A stretch of 64,000 bases of DNA from Hominiventricola filiformis (lineage in GTDB: Bacteria; Bacillota; Clostridia; Lachnospirales; Lachnospiraceae), in contig NZ_JAJEPS010000001.1 of the NCBI RefSeq assembly GCF_020686965.1, positions 494,243 to 558,242 of the forward strand, read 5' to 3'. The notes under the pieces are model-generated. The model ran no database searches. It worked only from the letters and a program-made list of their open reading frames with translations, and was not told the DNA's origin. The number at the start of each line of letters is the position of its first letter. Positions within the stretch are counted from its first letter, which is position 1. Below are positions 53,374 through 60,375 of the stretch, one piece after another. Position numbers and translations under genes: made by a program.

Positions 53374-53424
53374 TCAAAAAAGGACGCAGCGCATGATCGG
53401 CTTTGCGATCAGCACTGCGTCTTA
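53374..53424 (-). terminator. Terminator overlapping the end of the KTR gene
   Basis: GACGCAG/CTGCGTC outer stem with TGATCG/CGATCA inner stem, then a T tract on the minus strand. The KTR stop codon lies inside the hairpin. Confidence 0.85.
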
Positions 53425-53603
53425 GCGTCTGGCTGTTTGGTTTCAATGATAAAATTTTTTGCGTTGATAATACTCTCATGCCTGCATTTGGGACAAAACA
53501 GAGGAAAAGTTACTAATTCTGTCTCCCGCAGTATCTGCAAGCGCGTCTTGGCACCACACCACGGGCATAAGACCCAGCGTTTTTCTTCTTCGCCATCTTT
53601 CAT
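53409..53603 (-). CDS. Cysteine-rich KTR-domain protein
   Basis: 64 residues with CPWCGAKTRLQI and CPKCRHESII, a zinc-binding pair and the KTR-type motif. Members are frequently found on Clostridiales mobile elements, often with regulators. Function unknown. Overlaps the TetR gene by 4 bp. Confidence 0.85.
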   Translation of the reverse strand: MKDGEEEKRWVLCPWCGAKTRLQILRETELVTFPLFCPKCRHESIINAKNFIIETKQPDAKTQC

Positions 53604-54229
53604 GTTGGTCTCCCCTTCTTTCTATAATCAGACTCAACCCTGGCAATAAAGTGATCAATATGTGCAGCCAGTAAAGAAGAAACCGATTCTTTTTCCTCGG
53701 CACCATCGTAGACACTGTATAAAAGATACATTGGACCATAGAATTCCAGCGCCAGCTGCATAGCGTCCTCATCAGACTCTACCAACTTGCGGAAGATGGC
53801 CGCCATGTACTCCAAAGGACCACCCGCCAGATAATCGTGGTAGAGCTGTGCAAGCTTGGGATCACGATACTGCTCCAGCGTCAGCATTTTGCGGAAATTG
53901 GAGGAAAACGGTTCCTTTGTCCAATGATCAAACTGGGCAAGGCTGTATGTGCGAATCTTTTGAATTGGTGTATGCAGATATGCTTCCGCAAAGCCGTCTG
54001 GTTCCGTCTCCGGCATTTCATACTCCTCAGCACGCTCATAGTCCATCTTGTTCATTCGTTCCACAATCTTATCTAAGATTTCCTGTTTGCTTGCATAGTG
54101 CTTATATAAGGCAGCTTTCGTAAATCCCAACTGCCCTGCAATATCATTCATAGATGTCCCCAGATAGCCGTTCTGCGCAAACAGTTCCAGCGCGATTCTC
54201 AAAATCCGTTCCTTTGTACCCTCTGCCAT
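53600..54229 (-). CDS. TetR/AcrR-family repressor
   Basis: 209 residues from the ATG at 54229 (AAGGAG site); a start at 54256 would fall in the operator. HTH in residues 6-50 (ERILRIALELFAQNGYLGTSMNDIAGQLGFTKAALYKHY). The C-terminal ligand domain is not recognisable. It probably represses its own operon through the perfect inverted repeat at 54248-54290. KTR gene in the same operon. Confidence 0.92.
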   Translation of the reverse strand: MAEGTKERILRIALELFAQNGYLGTSMNDIAGQLGFTKAALYKHYASKQEILDKIVERMNKMDYERAEEYEMPETEPDGFAEAYLHTPIQKIRTYSLAQFDHWTKEPFSSNFRKMLTLEQYRDPKLAQLYHDYLAGGPLEYMAAIFRKLVESDEDAMQLALEFYGPMYLLYSVYDGAEEKESVSSLLAAHIDHFIARVESDYRKKGRPT

Positions 54230-54247
54230 AATTATCTCCTTTACAAA

Positions 54248-54296
54248 AGTAACCATTCGGTAACTTTATTATAGTTACCGAATGGTTACTTGTCAA
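54248..54296 (-). promoter_or_regulatory. TetR operator overlapping the tetR promoter
   Basis: AGTAACCATTCGGTAAC (54248-54264) and its exact complement (54274-54290) are 9 bp apart. TTGACA (54291-54296) and TATAAT (54268-54273) enclose the right arm in their 17-bp spacer, a clear design for autorepression. Confidence 0.9.
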
Positions 54297-54325
54297 GAGT
54301 TAATGTAAATCCGGATTGATTAAGG

Positions 54326-54709
54326 TCAAATTGTAATTTCAATTTGATTGCCTTCGATTGCAACAATACAGCTTTCATAGTAACCATCCCCGGTTGTCCT
54401 GGGGCCGCTGACTACTTCATATCCGTCCACTTTCAGTTCAGCAGTCAAAGCATCCACTTTTTCTTTGCTGCCTACACTGAATGCAATGTGCGCATACCCA
54501 GTGCGAGCAAATTCCTTTGGAAAGTCAGGCATTTCCGGCTTGTTCATAATTTCAAGCCGTGCCCCATCGTCAAACGAAAGAAAATAGGAGCGGAAACTTG
54601 TTTTCAAATTATGGTAGCCTTCGTTTGATTTTGCACCCAGATACTTCACAAAGAAATTGCGGGCTGTTTCCAGATCTTTTACATATAAAGCAATGTGTTC
54701 TATTTTCAT
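54326..54709 (-). CDS. VOC-family (glyoxalase/bleomycin resistance-like) protein
   Basis: 127 residues from the ATG at 54709 (MKIEHIALYVKDLETARNFF). His4 or His5 and Glu residues (DGARLEI; YESCIVAIEGNQIEI) fit the metal positions of glyoxalase I-like proteins. Small-molecule enzyme or drug-binding protein; substrate unknown. Confidence 0.88.
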   Translation of the reverse strand: MKIEHIALYVKDLETARNFFVKYLGAKSNEGYHNLKTSFRSYFLSFDDGARLEIMNKPEMPDFPKEFARTGYAHIAFSVGSKEKVDALTAELKVDGYEVVSGPRTTGDGYYESCIVAIEGNQIEITI

Positions 54710-54822
54710 AACCCACCTCCAAAATGTCCGCACATATACCTCTATACACTTCTATCTTTCCTGACAGCAAGACAATAATTGACGTACTCAAGCGTGAGTT
54801 TACATCGACCATTCATCCTTCG

Positions 54823-55233
54823 TCATATCACAATGCCCCGGCAGTGATCTACTTCATGCTGAATAATCTGTGCCGTCCAGCCGGAATACTTGCCATGCTG
54901 CTTTCTGAAGTTCTGATCCAGATAATCTACGTCAATCTCTTTATATCGTGTGCAAGGTCTCACACCATCCAGTGAAAGACAGCTCTCTTCCGTCTGATAT
55001 GCTCCTGTTTTCTTCGTAATAACCGGATTGATCATGGCAAATTGTAATGGTCCCGCTGTTACAACAATGATATTTTTTCGAACACCAATCATATTTGCCG
55101 CCATACCAACACAGCAATCCAGGTTTGCTCTAAGTGTATCCAGCAAATCAACTACTACCTGCTGATCAGCTTCCGTGGCATCCTCTGACTTCTGTGCGAG
55201 GAAAAAAGGATCCCGCATAATTTTTCTAACCAT
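54823..55233 (-). CDS. Peptide deformylase-like protein, altered motif 1
   Basis: 136 residues from the ATG at 55233 (MVRKIMRDPFFL). Motif 2 ESCLS (Cys metal ligand) and motif 3 QHEVDHCRG are present, so metal binding and the catalytic Glu are kept. Motif 1 reads GMAANMIG where true deformylases have G-x-G-x-A-A-x-Q, so the Gln of the oxyanion hole is Met. It could be a variant deformylase, for example one less sensitive to actinonin-like inhibitors, or a different hydrolase. It overlaps or abuts the tag gene (5 bp apart). Confidence 0.82.
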   Translation of the reverse strand: MVRKIMRDPFFLAQKSEDATEADQQVVVDLLDTLRANLDCCVGMAANMIGVRKNIIVVTAGPLQFAMINPVITKKTGAYQTEESCLSLDGVRPCTRYKEIDVDYLDQNFRKQHGKYSGWTAQIIQHEVDHCRGIVI

Positions 55234-55238
55234 ATAGT

Positions 55239-55805
55239 CTATACCTCCAACATTTTCCTGAAAAAACACTCATCCTCATGCGACCAGATCACACCGATGG
55301 CCTGCAGATATGCATAAACCACTGTGGTGCCCACAAATTTCATGCCTCGCTTCTTTAAGTCTTTGGAAATTACATCGGACAATTCCGAACTTGTTTTTCC
55401 TGTTTCCTGAATCACCCTGCCGTCTGTCCAATGCCAGAGGTAATCTGAAAAGCTGTCGTATTCCTTCTGGATTTCGTGGAATACCTGTGCATTGGTAACG
55501 GCAGCCTGTATTTTCAGGCGATTGCGTATGATATGGGAATTGTTCCTCAGTGCTTCCAGCTTTTCCTCATTATAGGCACAAACCTTCTCCACATCGAAGC
55601 CGTCAAAGGCTTCACGAAACGCAGCTCGCTTATTCAGAACACATTCCCAGGACAGGCCTGCCTGAAAGCACTCCAATATCAGCATTTCAAAAAGCTTCCG
55701 GTCATCATGCACCGGTACGCCCCATTCCTCGTCATGATAACGGATGTATCGTTCATTTTTCGGATTTGCCCAGCAACACCGTATCTTTCCGTCTGCCCAC
55801 TTCAT
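55239..55805 (-). CDS. tag: DNA-3-methyladenine glycosylase I
   Basis: 188 residues. RCCWANPKNERYIRYHDEEWGVPVHDDRKLFEML is the family start, and Glu and Trp at FQAGLSWECVLNKRAAFREAF form the base pocket. Zinc ligands appear as C-terminal His and Cys. It removes 3-methyladenine from alkylated DNA. It is followed closely by the deformylase-like gene. A decayed second copy lies at 58793-58846. Confidence 0.93.
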   Translation of the reverse strand: MKWADGKIRCCWANPKNERYIRYHDEEWGVPVHDDRKLFEMLILECFQAGLSWECVLNKRAAFREAFDGFDVEKVCAYNEEKLEALRNNSHIIRNRLKIQAAVTNAQVFHEIQKEYDSFSDYLWHWTDGRVIQETGKTSSELSDVISKDLKKRGMKFVGTTVVYAYLQAIGVIWSHEDECFFRKMLEV

Positions 55806-55889
55806 TCCTTATTCTCCCCAATTCTGCATTTTCAACTTTTTAAAACTCTTAGGAATTTCAAATAATGTTTGTTACCTATGACTTACATA

Positions 55890-56033
55890 TTACCATATGC
55901 AATACAGGAGGGAAACCTGATTTATTTACTGAAAAGCGGCAACGACGTTCAGTCAGTGAAACCGAGTATGCCGCAGCATGTGCGGAGTCACCTTGAAGTC
56001 CATCGTATAAACCAGCTTACATTCATGAAAAAA
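55890..56033 (+). pseudogene. Degenerate tyrosine-integrase C-terminus (tentative)
   Basis: One frame reads LIYLLKSGNDVQSVK, close to the ALQLKSGNDVKTVQ stretch that ends many phage and transposon integrases; a later part resembles TLEVY.INQLTFMKK only after frame changes. The length and likeness are low, so the call is weak. Confidence 0.3.
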
Positions 56034-56070
56034 GGTTCTGACATTGAAGCACAGCTCCATGTCAGAACCC
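56026..56070 (-). terminator. Terminator of the radical SAM pair operon
   Basis: GGTTCTGACAT pairs with ATGTCAGAACC around a 14-base loop, followed on the minus strand by TTTTTTC. Confidence 0.85.
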
Positions 56071-56084
56071 ATTTATTTCACAAA

Positions 56085-57002
56085 TTATTTTTTGGGGTTG
56101 CGTCGCCCGGTGTTTTCCGAGCCACGCACTTCCTCATGGTAAAAGTAATCCACAATGACCGGGTGCCCAGGCTCTGCTCGTCCGTAGGGCAGCTCGTTGT
56201 CCACGAAGGGACAGCTGTTTTCTTTCGCCAGCCGTTCCGCTTGATCCTCCAAACCACGGAAGTAGCTTCTGTCCCTCTTGTTGTAGATAGCGTCGTACAG
56301 CGGAACCAAGTCAGGATGTTTTTTACGTATATAGTCAAGGATGTCTTTTTTGAATCCGCCTCGCAGGTTTAGATTTTCCAGCCATACCAGGTCGCACTGA
56401 TTTCTGACCTGATGGAAGATAGCCTCAAAATCCGTGATACCGGGAAAAACCGGAGCAATAAAGCATACGGTGCGGATACCTGCGTCATAAACCTGCTTCA
56501 TGGCATCCAGCCGTCGCTTAATGCTGACGGCATTGTCCATATCGTTTTTGAAATCCTCGTCCAGCGTATTGATCGACCAGGAAACTGTGACCTTTCCCAG
56601 TTCTTTCAGGAGGTCGATGTCGCGGATTACCAAGTCTGACTTGGTACAGATGAGAATTTCTGCCTCGCTGCCCCGGAGCTGCTCAAGAAGCTTTCGGGTG
56701 TTCTGAAACTGAGCCTCCTGGGGCAGATAGCCATCGGTCACTGAACCGATGACTACGCGCTGCCCTTTGTACTTTTGCGGATTTTTGATTGCCGGCCAAT
56801 GTTTCACATCCAGGAATGTACCCCACGGTTCGGTGTGCCCGGTAAATCGCTTCATAAACGAGGCGTAGCAGTATTTGCAGCCATGGGTACAGCCCACATA
56901 AGGATTGACGGAATAGCCTCCCACCGGCAGGGTGGATTTTGTCATAATATTTTTGGTTTCTACATCCTGAATCAGAATGCTGCTCTCTTTTACTTCCGCC
57001 AT
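56085..57002 (-). CDS. Radical SAM mobile pair protein B (SPL-like)
   Basis: 305 residues from the ATG at 57002 (MAEVKESSILIQDV); longer frames run into the partner gene. The radical SAM cluster motif is C38-x3-C42-x2-C45 (CTHGCKYCYASF). Later segments VIGSVTDGYLPQEAQFQNTRKLLEQL, the EILICTKSDLVIRD block and VSWSINTLDEDF follow the TIM-barrel plan of spore photoproduct lyase-like proteins. The reaction is unknown. It is always found with protein A on mobile DNA. Overlaps protein A by 13 bp. Confidence 0.88.
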   Translation of the reverse strand: MAEVKESSILIQDVETKNIMTKSTLPVGGYSVNPYVGCTHGCKYCYASFMKRFTGHTEPWGTFLDVKHWPAIKNPQKYKGQRVVIGSVTDGYLPQEAQFQNTRKLLEQLRGSEAEILICTKSDLVIRDIDLLKELGKVTVSWSINTLDEDFKNDMDNAVSIKRRLDAMKQVYDAGIRTVCFIAPVFPGITDFEAIFHQVRNQCDLVWLENLNLRGGFKKDILDYIRKKHPDLVPLYDAIYNKRDRSYFRGLEDQAERLAKENSCPFVDNELPYGRAEPGHPVIVDYFYHEEVRGSENTGRRNPKK

Positions 57003-57679
57003 GTCTTCTGTTCCTCCAATACCCGGTAAAACGCCGGGGGAAATTCTTGTACCATTTGTGCCTCTCCCATAATAGGAAGTAGATCTTCCTTCATGAATAC
57101 AGGGATGCCTAGCGCATGGGCCTGATGTGTCAGGTTCCACACCCATTCCGGTTTCGATACAGCTTTGCCCTTCCTATGTCCGGTCTCAGTCCCAATGACG
57201 ATCCACTCAATTCCGGTAAGGTCTACCATGCCAACATCATCAAACATAGGTTCAAAGGTCACATGATAATGTCCGCCATGGATATGCTCCCGCAAAGTCC
57301 GGATACGGTTTTTCTCTTTACTGGAGGTAACAGTTACACCAAACCAAGCGTTGTCTAATGGGGTGGAAAAGACGATGCCCTCCGGTCTCTTAGTCAAGAA
57401 CAGATACTGATGCTGTGGGTTTTCAGTCATCTTGTCAAATATCTGTTCCCGCCACTCTGGCTTCCAGTGGGAAAAATCGCTCATGCCGGTGAGCAGAAAA
57501 TTTTGTGGGCGCTTTTTCTCCATCAGCCGCAGCTTATTTGAAAAAAACTCCGGCTTTTCAAAGTCGTCGATCATGTGAAACCGACGAACATTGTTTCTGG
57601 CGTAGCAGTAGCTGCAACCGATCGTACAGCCGATCACCAGATTCATGTTTTGAATACAGTCTTTAATACAAACAGCCAC
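56990..57679 (-). CDS. Radical SAM mobile pair protein A (SPL-like)
   Basis: 229 residues with the cluster motif C18-x3-C22-x2-C25 (CTIGCSYCYARNN). Later blocks NFLLTGMSDFSHWKPEWREQIF and TKRPEGIVFS, then WFGVTVTSSKEKNRI and HVTFEPMFDDVGMVDLTGIEWIVIGTETG, are typical of the phage/SPL-related radical SAM group. Only the first 20 residues precede the cluster. It is the first gene of the pair. A role in nucleic acid modification or repair is likely from family, not proven. Confidence 0.88.
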   Translation of the reverse strand: MAVCIKDCIQNMNLVIGCTIGCSYCYARNNVRRFHMIDDFEKPEFFSNKLRLMEKKRPQNFLLTGMSDFSHWKPEWREQIFDKMTENPQHQYLFLTKRPEGIVFSTPLDNAWFGVTVTSSKEKNRIRTLREHIHGGHYHVTFEPMFDDVGMVDLTGIEWIVIGTETGHRKGKAVSKPEWVWNLTHQAHALGIPVFMKEDLLPIMGEAQMVQEFPPAFYRVLEEQKTWRK

Positions 57680-57707
57680 CGCTGATGCCTCCTTACCGTT
57701 TTAAGAT

Positions 57708-58211
57708 TTAGCCTTCTGCCGCAGGTGCAACTTTCCCGAAGCCGTTCCAAGCATACAGGCCCTTCTTGTCCTCATCGCCCAGGAACTTGTCCACCTGACA
57801 GATGTGCAGGATATGGTCGCCTACCTCCACCGACTGCTGCAGGGTGGCCACCATCGCCAGCCGGGTATCCGCCGGAATCTGAATGTCACTGCCCTCCACA
57901 GCCATCATCTCGATGTTGTTGGCGGCCACCTTGTCGGTCTCGGCACCGGTAGACGCTCCGCAGGCCATTACTGCGCCAGCCAGACTCTCACCGGGAACAG
58001 TGACGATGACTTTGCCGGTCTCACGCACACGCTTGCCGGTGTGGGACTGTTTGCCAGTGGCGAAGCCCACCATAGGCGGATTGAAGGAGAGGTAAGACAC
58101 AAAGCAAATGGGAGCCAGGTTCGTAGAACCATCCTCCTTTTTAGAGCAGATCAGTGTCAGCGGATTTGGGGAGGTCAGAACAGTAGCCTCCATAATGTTC
58201 AGTTCTTTCAT
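57708..58211 (-). CDS. Flavin reductase-like FMN-binding protein
   Basis: 167 residues, split-barrel flavin reductase fold (NPLTLICSKKEDGSTNLAPICFVSYLSFNPPMVGFATG). Such proteins bind FMN and reduce it or a small substrate with NAD(P)H. It is divergent from the HxlR regulator, a common pairing in which an HxlR protein senses oxidants or quinones. Confidence 0.9.
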   Translation of the reverse strand: MKELNIMEATVLTSPNPLTLICSKKEDGSTNLAPICFVSYLSFNPPMVGFATGKQSHTGKRVRETGKVIVTVPGESLAGAVMACGASTGAETDKVAANNIEMMAVEGSDIQIPADTRLAMVATLQQSVEVGDHILHICQVDKFLGDEDKKGLYAWNGFGKVAPAAEG

Positions 58212-58365
58212 AAAATTCAGACCTTTTCAAGAAATTTCAGTCGTTGACTGCATGGTCAACCAGTGATATATTTATTATATCTGATAGCAATTTTTGTTCA
58301 AGTACGCAAATTATTTGTACCTGGTATCAAAAAATATACCGCAAAAGACGAGGAACGATCCAATT

Positions 58366-58719
58366 ATGACTTATGAAGAATTCAAAGAAAAGGTTGGCAG
58401 TGTCATTCTAACCGACGAGGGAAACTGCCCGGTCACGCCGGTGGTTCAAATGCTGCAGGGCAAATGGAAACTCCAAATTCTCTATGAACTGTGCATCAAG
58501 TGCCCCATGCGGTTTGGGGAACTGAAAAAGATGCTAAAGCCAATTACAAATACGGCGCTGACAAATGCCCTCAAAGAGTTGGAAGCCGATGATTTGATAC
58601 AGCGAATCCAATACAACGAGATGCCCTTGCGGGTGGAATATTTCCTTACTGAGAAAGGTCGTGACCTGCTGCCGGTCTTTTACGCCATTTCCCAATGGGG
58701 AATGAAATATATACCATGA
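58366..58719 (+). CDS. HxlR-family transcriptional regulator
   Basis: 117 residues from the ATG at 58366. The winged helix is seen in CPVTPVVQMLQGKWKLQILYEL and RFGELKKMLKPITNTALTNALKELEADDLI. A single Cys at the family position (NCPVT) may be the redox sensor, as in HypR and QorR. It most likely represses the divergent flavin reductase gene through the 154-bp gap. Confidence 0.9.
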   Translation: MTYEEFKEKVGSVILTDEGNCPVTPVVQMLQGKWKLQILYELCIKCPMRFGELKKMLKPITNTALTNALKELEADDLIQRIQYNEMPLRVEYFLTEKGRDLLPVFYAISQWGMKYIP

Positions 58720-58749
58720 TTCTAACTATATTAATATTTGCAAGATAAT

Positions 58750-58790
58750 AGCCGGGAGGCATTGGCATTGAGCCAACTTCCCGGCTTTTT
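58750..58790 (+). terminator. Terminator of hxlR
   Basis: AGCCGGGA pairs with TCCCGGCT, with TTGGC/GCCAA inside, then TTTTTT. Confidence 0.88.
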
Positions 58791-58792
58791 TA

Positions 58793-58846
58793 TGCATTCT
58801 CAAGTCTTTTGAGATAACATCGGATCTTTCTATCTGCCCATTGCAT
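58793..58846 (-). pseudogene. Decayed second copy of tag (start joined to 3' part)
   Basis: The minus strand begins ATGCAATGGGCAGATAGAAA (MQWADRKIR), like the tag start MKWADGKIR. It then runs directly into GATGTTATCTCAAAAGACTT, which matches the DVISKDL codons near residue 150 of the intact tag gene. An internal deletion of about 135 codons would give this structure. Low complexity cannot explain the double match. Confidence 0.5.
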
Positions 58847-58849
58847 TCC

Positions 58850-59194
58850 TTACTCCGCCTCCAAGAGAAAAATAACAGGCCGGATGCCGTCTGGACATGC
58901 AAACACACCAATCGTATCATCATTGAGCCAAGTGCCAGACGGCTGAACCAATTCCCCCAAGGATAACTGACGCGCCATGGGAGCAATCACCTGCCAAGCA
59001 ACGCCACACATTCCATCCGGTGGATTGATGCCATCGCTGTACAGCACTTGACCTTCCTGATGAAAAGGACACTTCCCCAAATTAGGAATTGCATACTGTT
59101 CTGCCAGTTCCTGATAATATTCCGTCCGCAGCACAGTGATTTTAACCTTCTTATGCATTAGTATATCATTTTGAACTTGCTCCGGAATCGTCAT
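58850..59194 (-). CDS. TIGR04076-family protein
   Basis: 114 residues from the ATG at 59194, which overlaps the stop of the SIR2-like gene as ATGA. The KVKITVLRTEYYQELAEQYA start, the CPFHQEGQVLYSDGINPPDGMCGVAWQ core and GVFACPDGIRPVIFLLE end are typical of this small cysteine-containing family, function unknown. Likely part of the same transcript as the SIR2-like genes. Confidence 0.88.
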   Translation of the reverse strand: MTIPEQVQNDILMHKKVKITVLRTEYYQELAEQYAIPNLGKCPFHQEGQVLYSDGINPPDGMCGVAWQVIAPMARQLSLGELVQPSGTWLNDDTIGVFACPDGIRPVIFLLEAE

Positions 59195-60027
59195 GCCTCG
59201 CACGCCTCCCGGAGAGCATGCAGCAGCTCATCCAGCCGTCCGTCCAGTCCGAAGGACTTCTCTTTGATATTGTCCGCAATGTAGATCTCACCCAGATTGA
59301 TGGTCACATAAGTGGCGTTTGGCTCGCTGGCCACCAGGCGCATCATCGGGGCCTTGATCAGCTGATTGCGCCAGCCAATGCCCAGCTCCAAAACCACCAG
59401 TTTCTTCCCGTGGTAGGTTTTCAGAAAGTTTTGGAACCGTGCCTGGGCAGCGGTATCCGGAATCATTCTCTGACCCGCACCCATGTGGATGTCCATGGGA
59501 CCTCCGCACTTGGGACAACGCGGCACCAACTCTGCAGGCACATGGCCGCCCTGTTCGGCAGCCGATAATTTTTCGACCACCTCTAAACTTGAATAGAGGG
59601 TGTCGTGGCAGGGGCGGGCACACTGCATCGTAAACCAGTTGCCCTCTATCTCATGGATTTTCGTCGGATCAAAGCCACACAGTTCAAAGTGACCTTCTCC
59701 GTTTGATGTGACGACAAAGTAATCTTTCTCTCCCACAATGGCCTTCAAATCGTTCATCACCGGCGTAGGCTGGTACTGCCCGCAGTAATGATGGATGAGC
59801 CGGGCCCAGAAGGCCCATTTTTCCTCCTCGCTGGGCCATCCGGCCATCATGCCCTGCAAAATGCACCCAAGGCCGTACTTCCGTTTAAAATCCCCAAACA
59901 GTCTTTCAAAGGCCGCATTGTCCGCAAACAAATGCAGTCCTTCGGTGATGGACAAGCCGTTACTGGCTCCGATCAAGATAGCGTCCGCTTCTCTGAATTT
60001 TTCCGCAATAGGATTCCAATCAATCAT
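59191..60027 (-). CDS. SIR2-family protein lacking the catalytic histidine (copy A)
   Basis: 278 residues, Rossmann-type NAD domain with GASNGLSITEG (20-30) in place of the GAGxS motif, TSNGEGHFELCGF (107-119) where sirtuins have TQNxDxLH, and EIEG (126-129) where the catalytic His is expected (E-x-H-G). Zinc site: C136, C140, C171 and C174. The change of His to Glu argues against deacetylation. ADP-ribosyl transfer or NAD hydrolysis is possible. Its start overlaps the remnant gene upstream (ATGA). Confidence 0.85.
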   Translation of the reverse strand: MIDWNPIAEKFREADAILIGASNGLSITEGLHLFADNAAFERLFGDFKRKYGLGCILQGMMAGWPSEEEKWAFWARLIHHYCGQYQPTPVMNDLKAIVGEKDYFVVTSNGEGHFELCGFDPTKIHEIEGNWFTMQCARPCHDTLYSSLEVVEKLSAAEQGGHVPAELVPRCPKCGGPMDIHMGAGQRMIPDTAAQARFQNFLKTYHGKKLVVLELGIGWRNQLIKAPMMRLVASEPNATYVTINLGEIYIADNIKEKSFGLDGRLDELLHALREACEA

Positions 60028-60375
60028 ATTCGTTCGCTCCTTTCTATTTTATGGTTGCTGCGATGGATCGCTCCTGCCGAAGGGCAGCTAGAGTTTCCGC
60101 CAAATCTCCTTGCAGATACAGGCTGCGTCCCCGCAGATGCTCTGGCCTATGAGATGCCTCTCGATTAAGACATGTACAATAGGGCTGCCCAGTAGGGGCT
60201 TCCCACATGAAGCGTATATATTGGCTGTAATACCCTCACTGTTCCCCATAGCTGGAAAAGCAATGGTAGAATCCAGCCGCGCTTGACAGGCCGGAGCCGC
60301 CTCCGATCACAACGCATCTGCTTGATCAATACGTTCGGCAAGTTCCTGAAGCGCCGCTTGGCTTCCAACCCTCAT
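60024..60375 (-). pseudogene. Decayed SIR2-like gene between the two intact copies
   Basis: A frame starts at 60375 inside the stop of the copy B gene (ATGA). It reads MRVGSQAALQELAERIDQ, then, after one base lost near 60307, VVIGGGSGLSSAAGFYH. That matches the NAD-loop region of the SIR2-like neighbours. A later part (EHLRGRSLYLQGDLAETLAA) reaches a TGA that overlaps the copy A start. The middle is missing. The ATGA overlaps at both ends show it was once a translated gene of the same operon. Confidence 0.6.

Noticed and set aside
54775..54815. MerR-type operator (ACTCAAGCGTGAGT)
   Set aside because: A single imperfect palindrome between the VOC and deformylase genes with no MerR gene nearby; not enough evidence.
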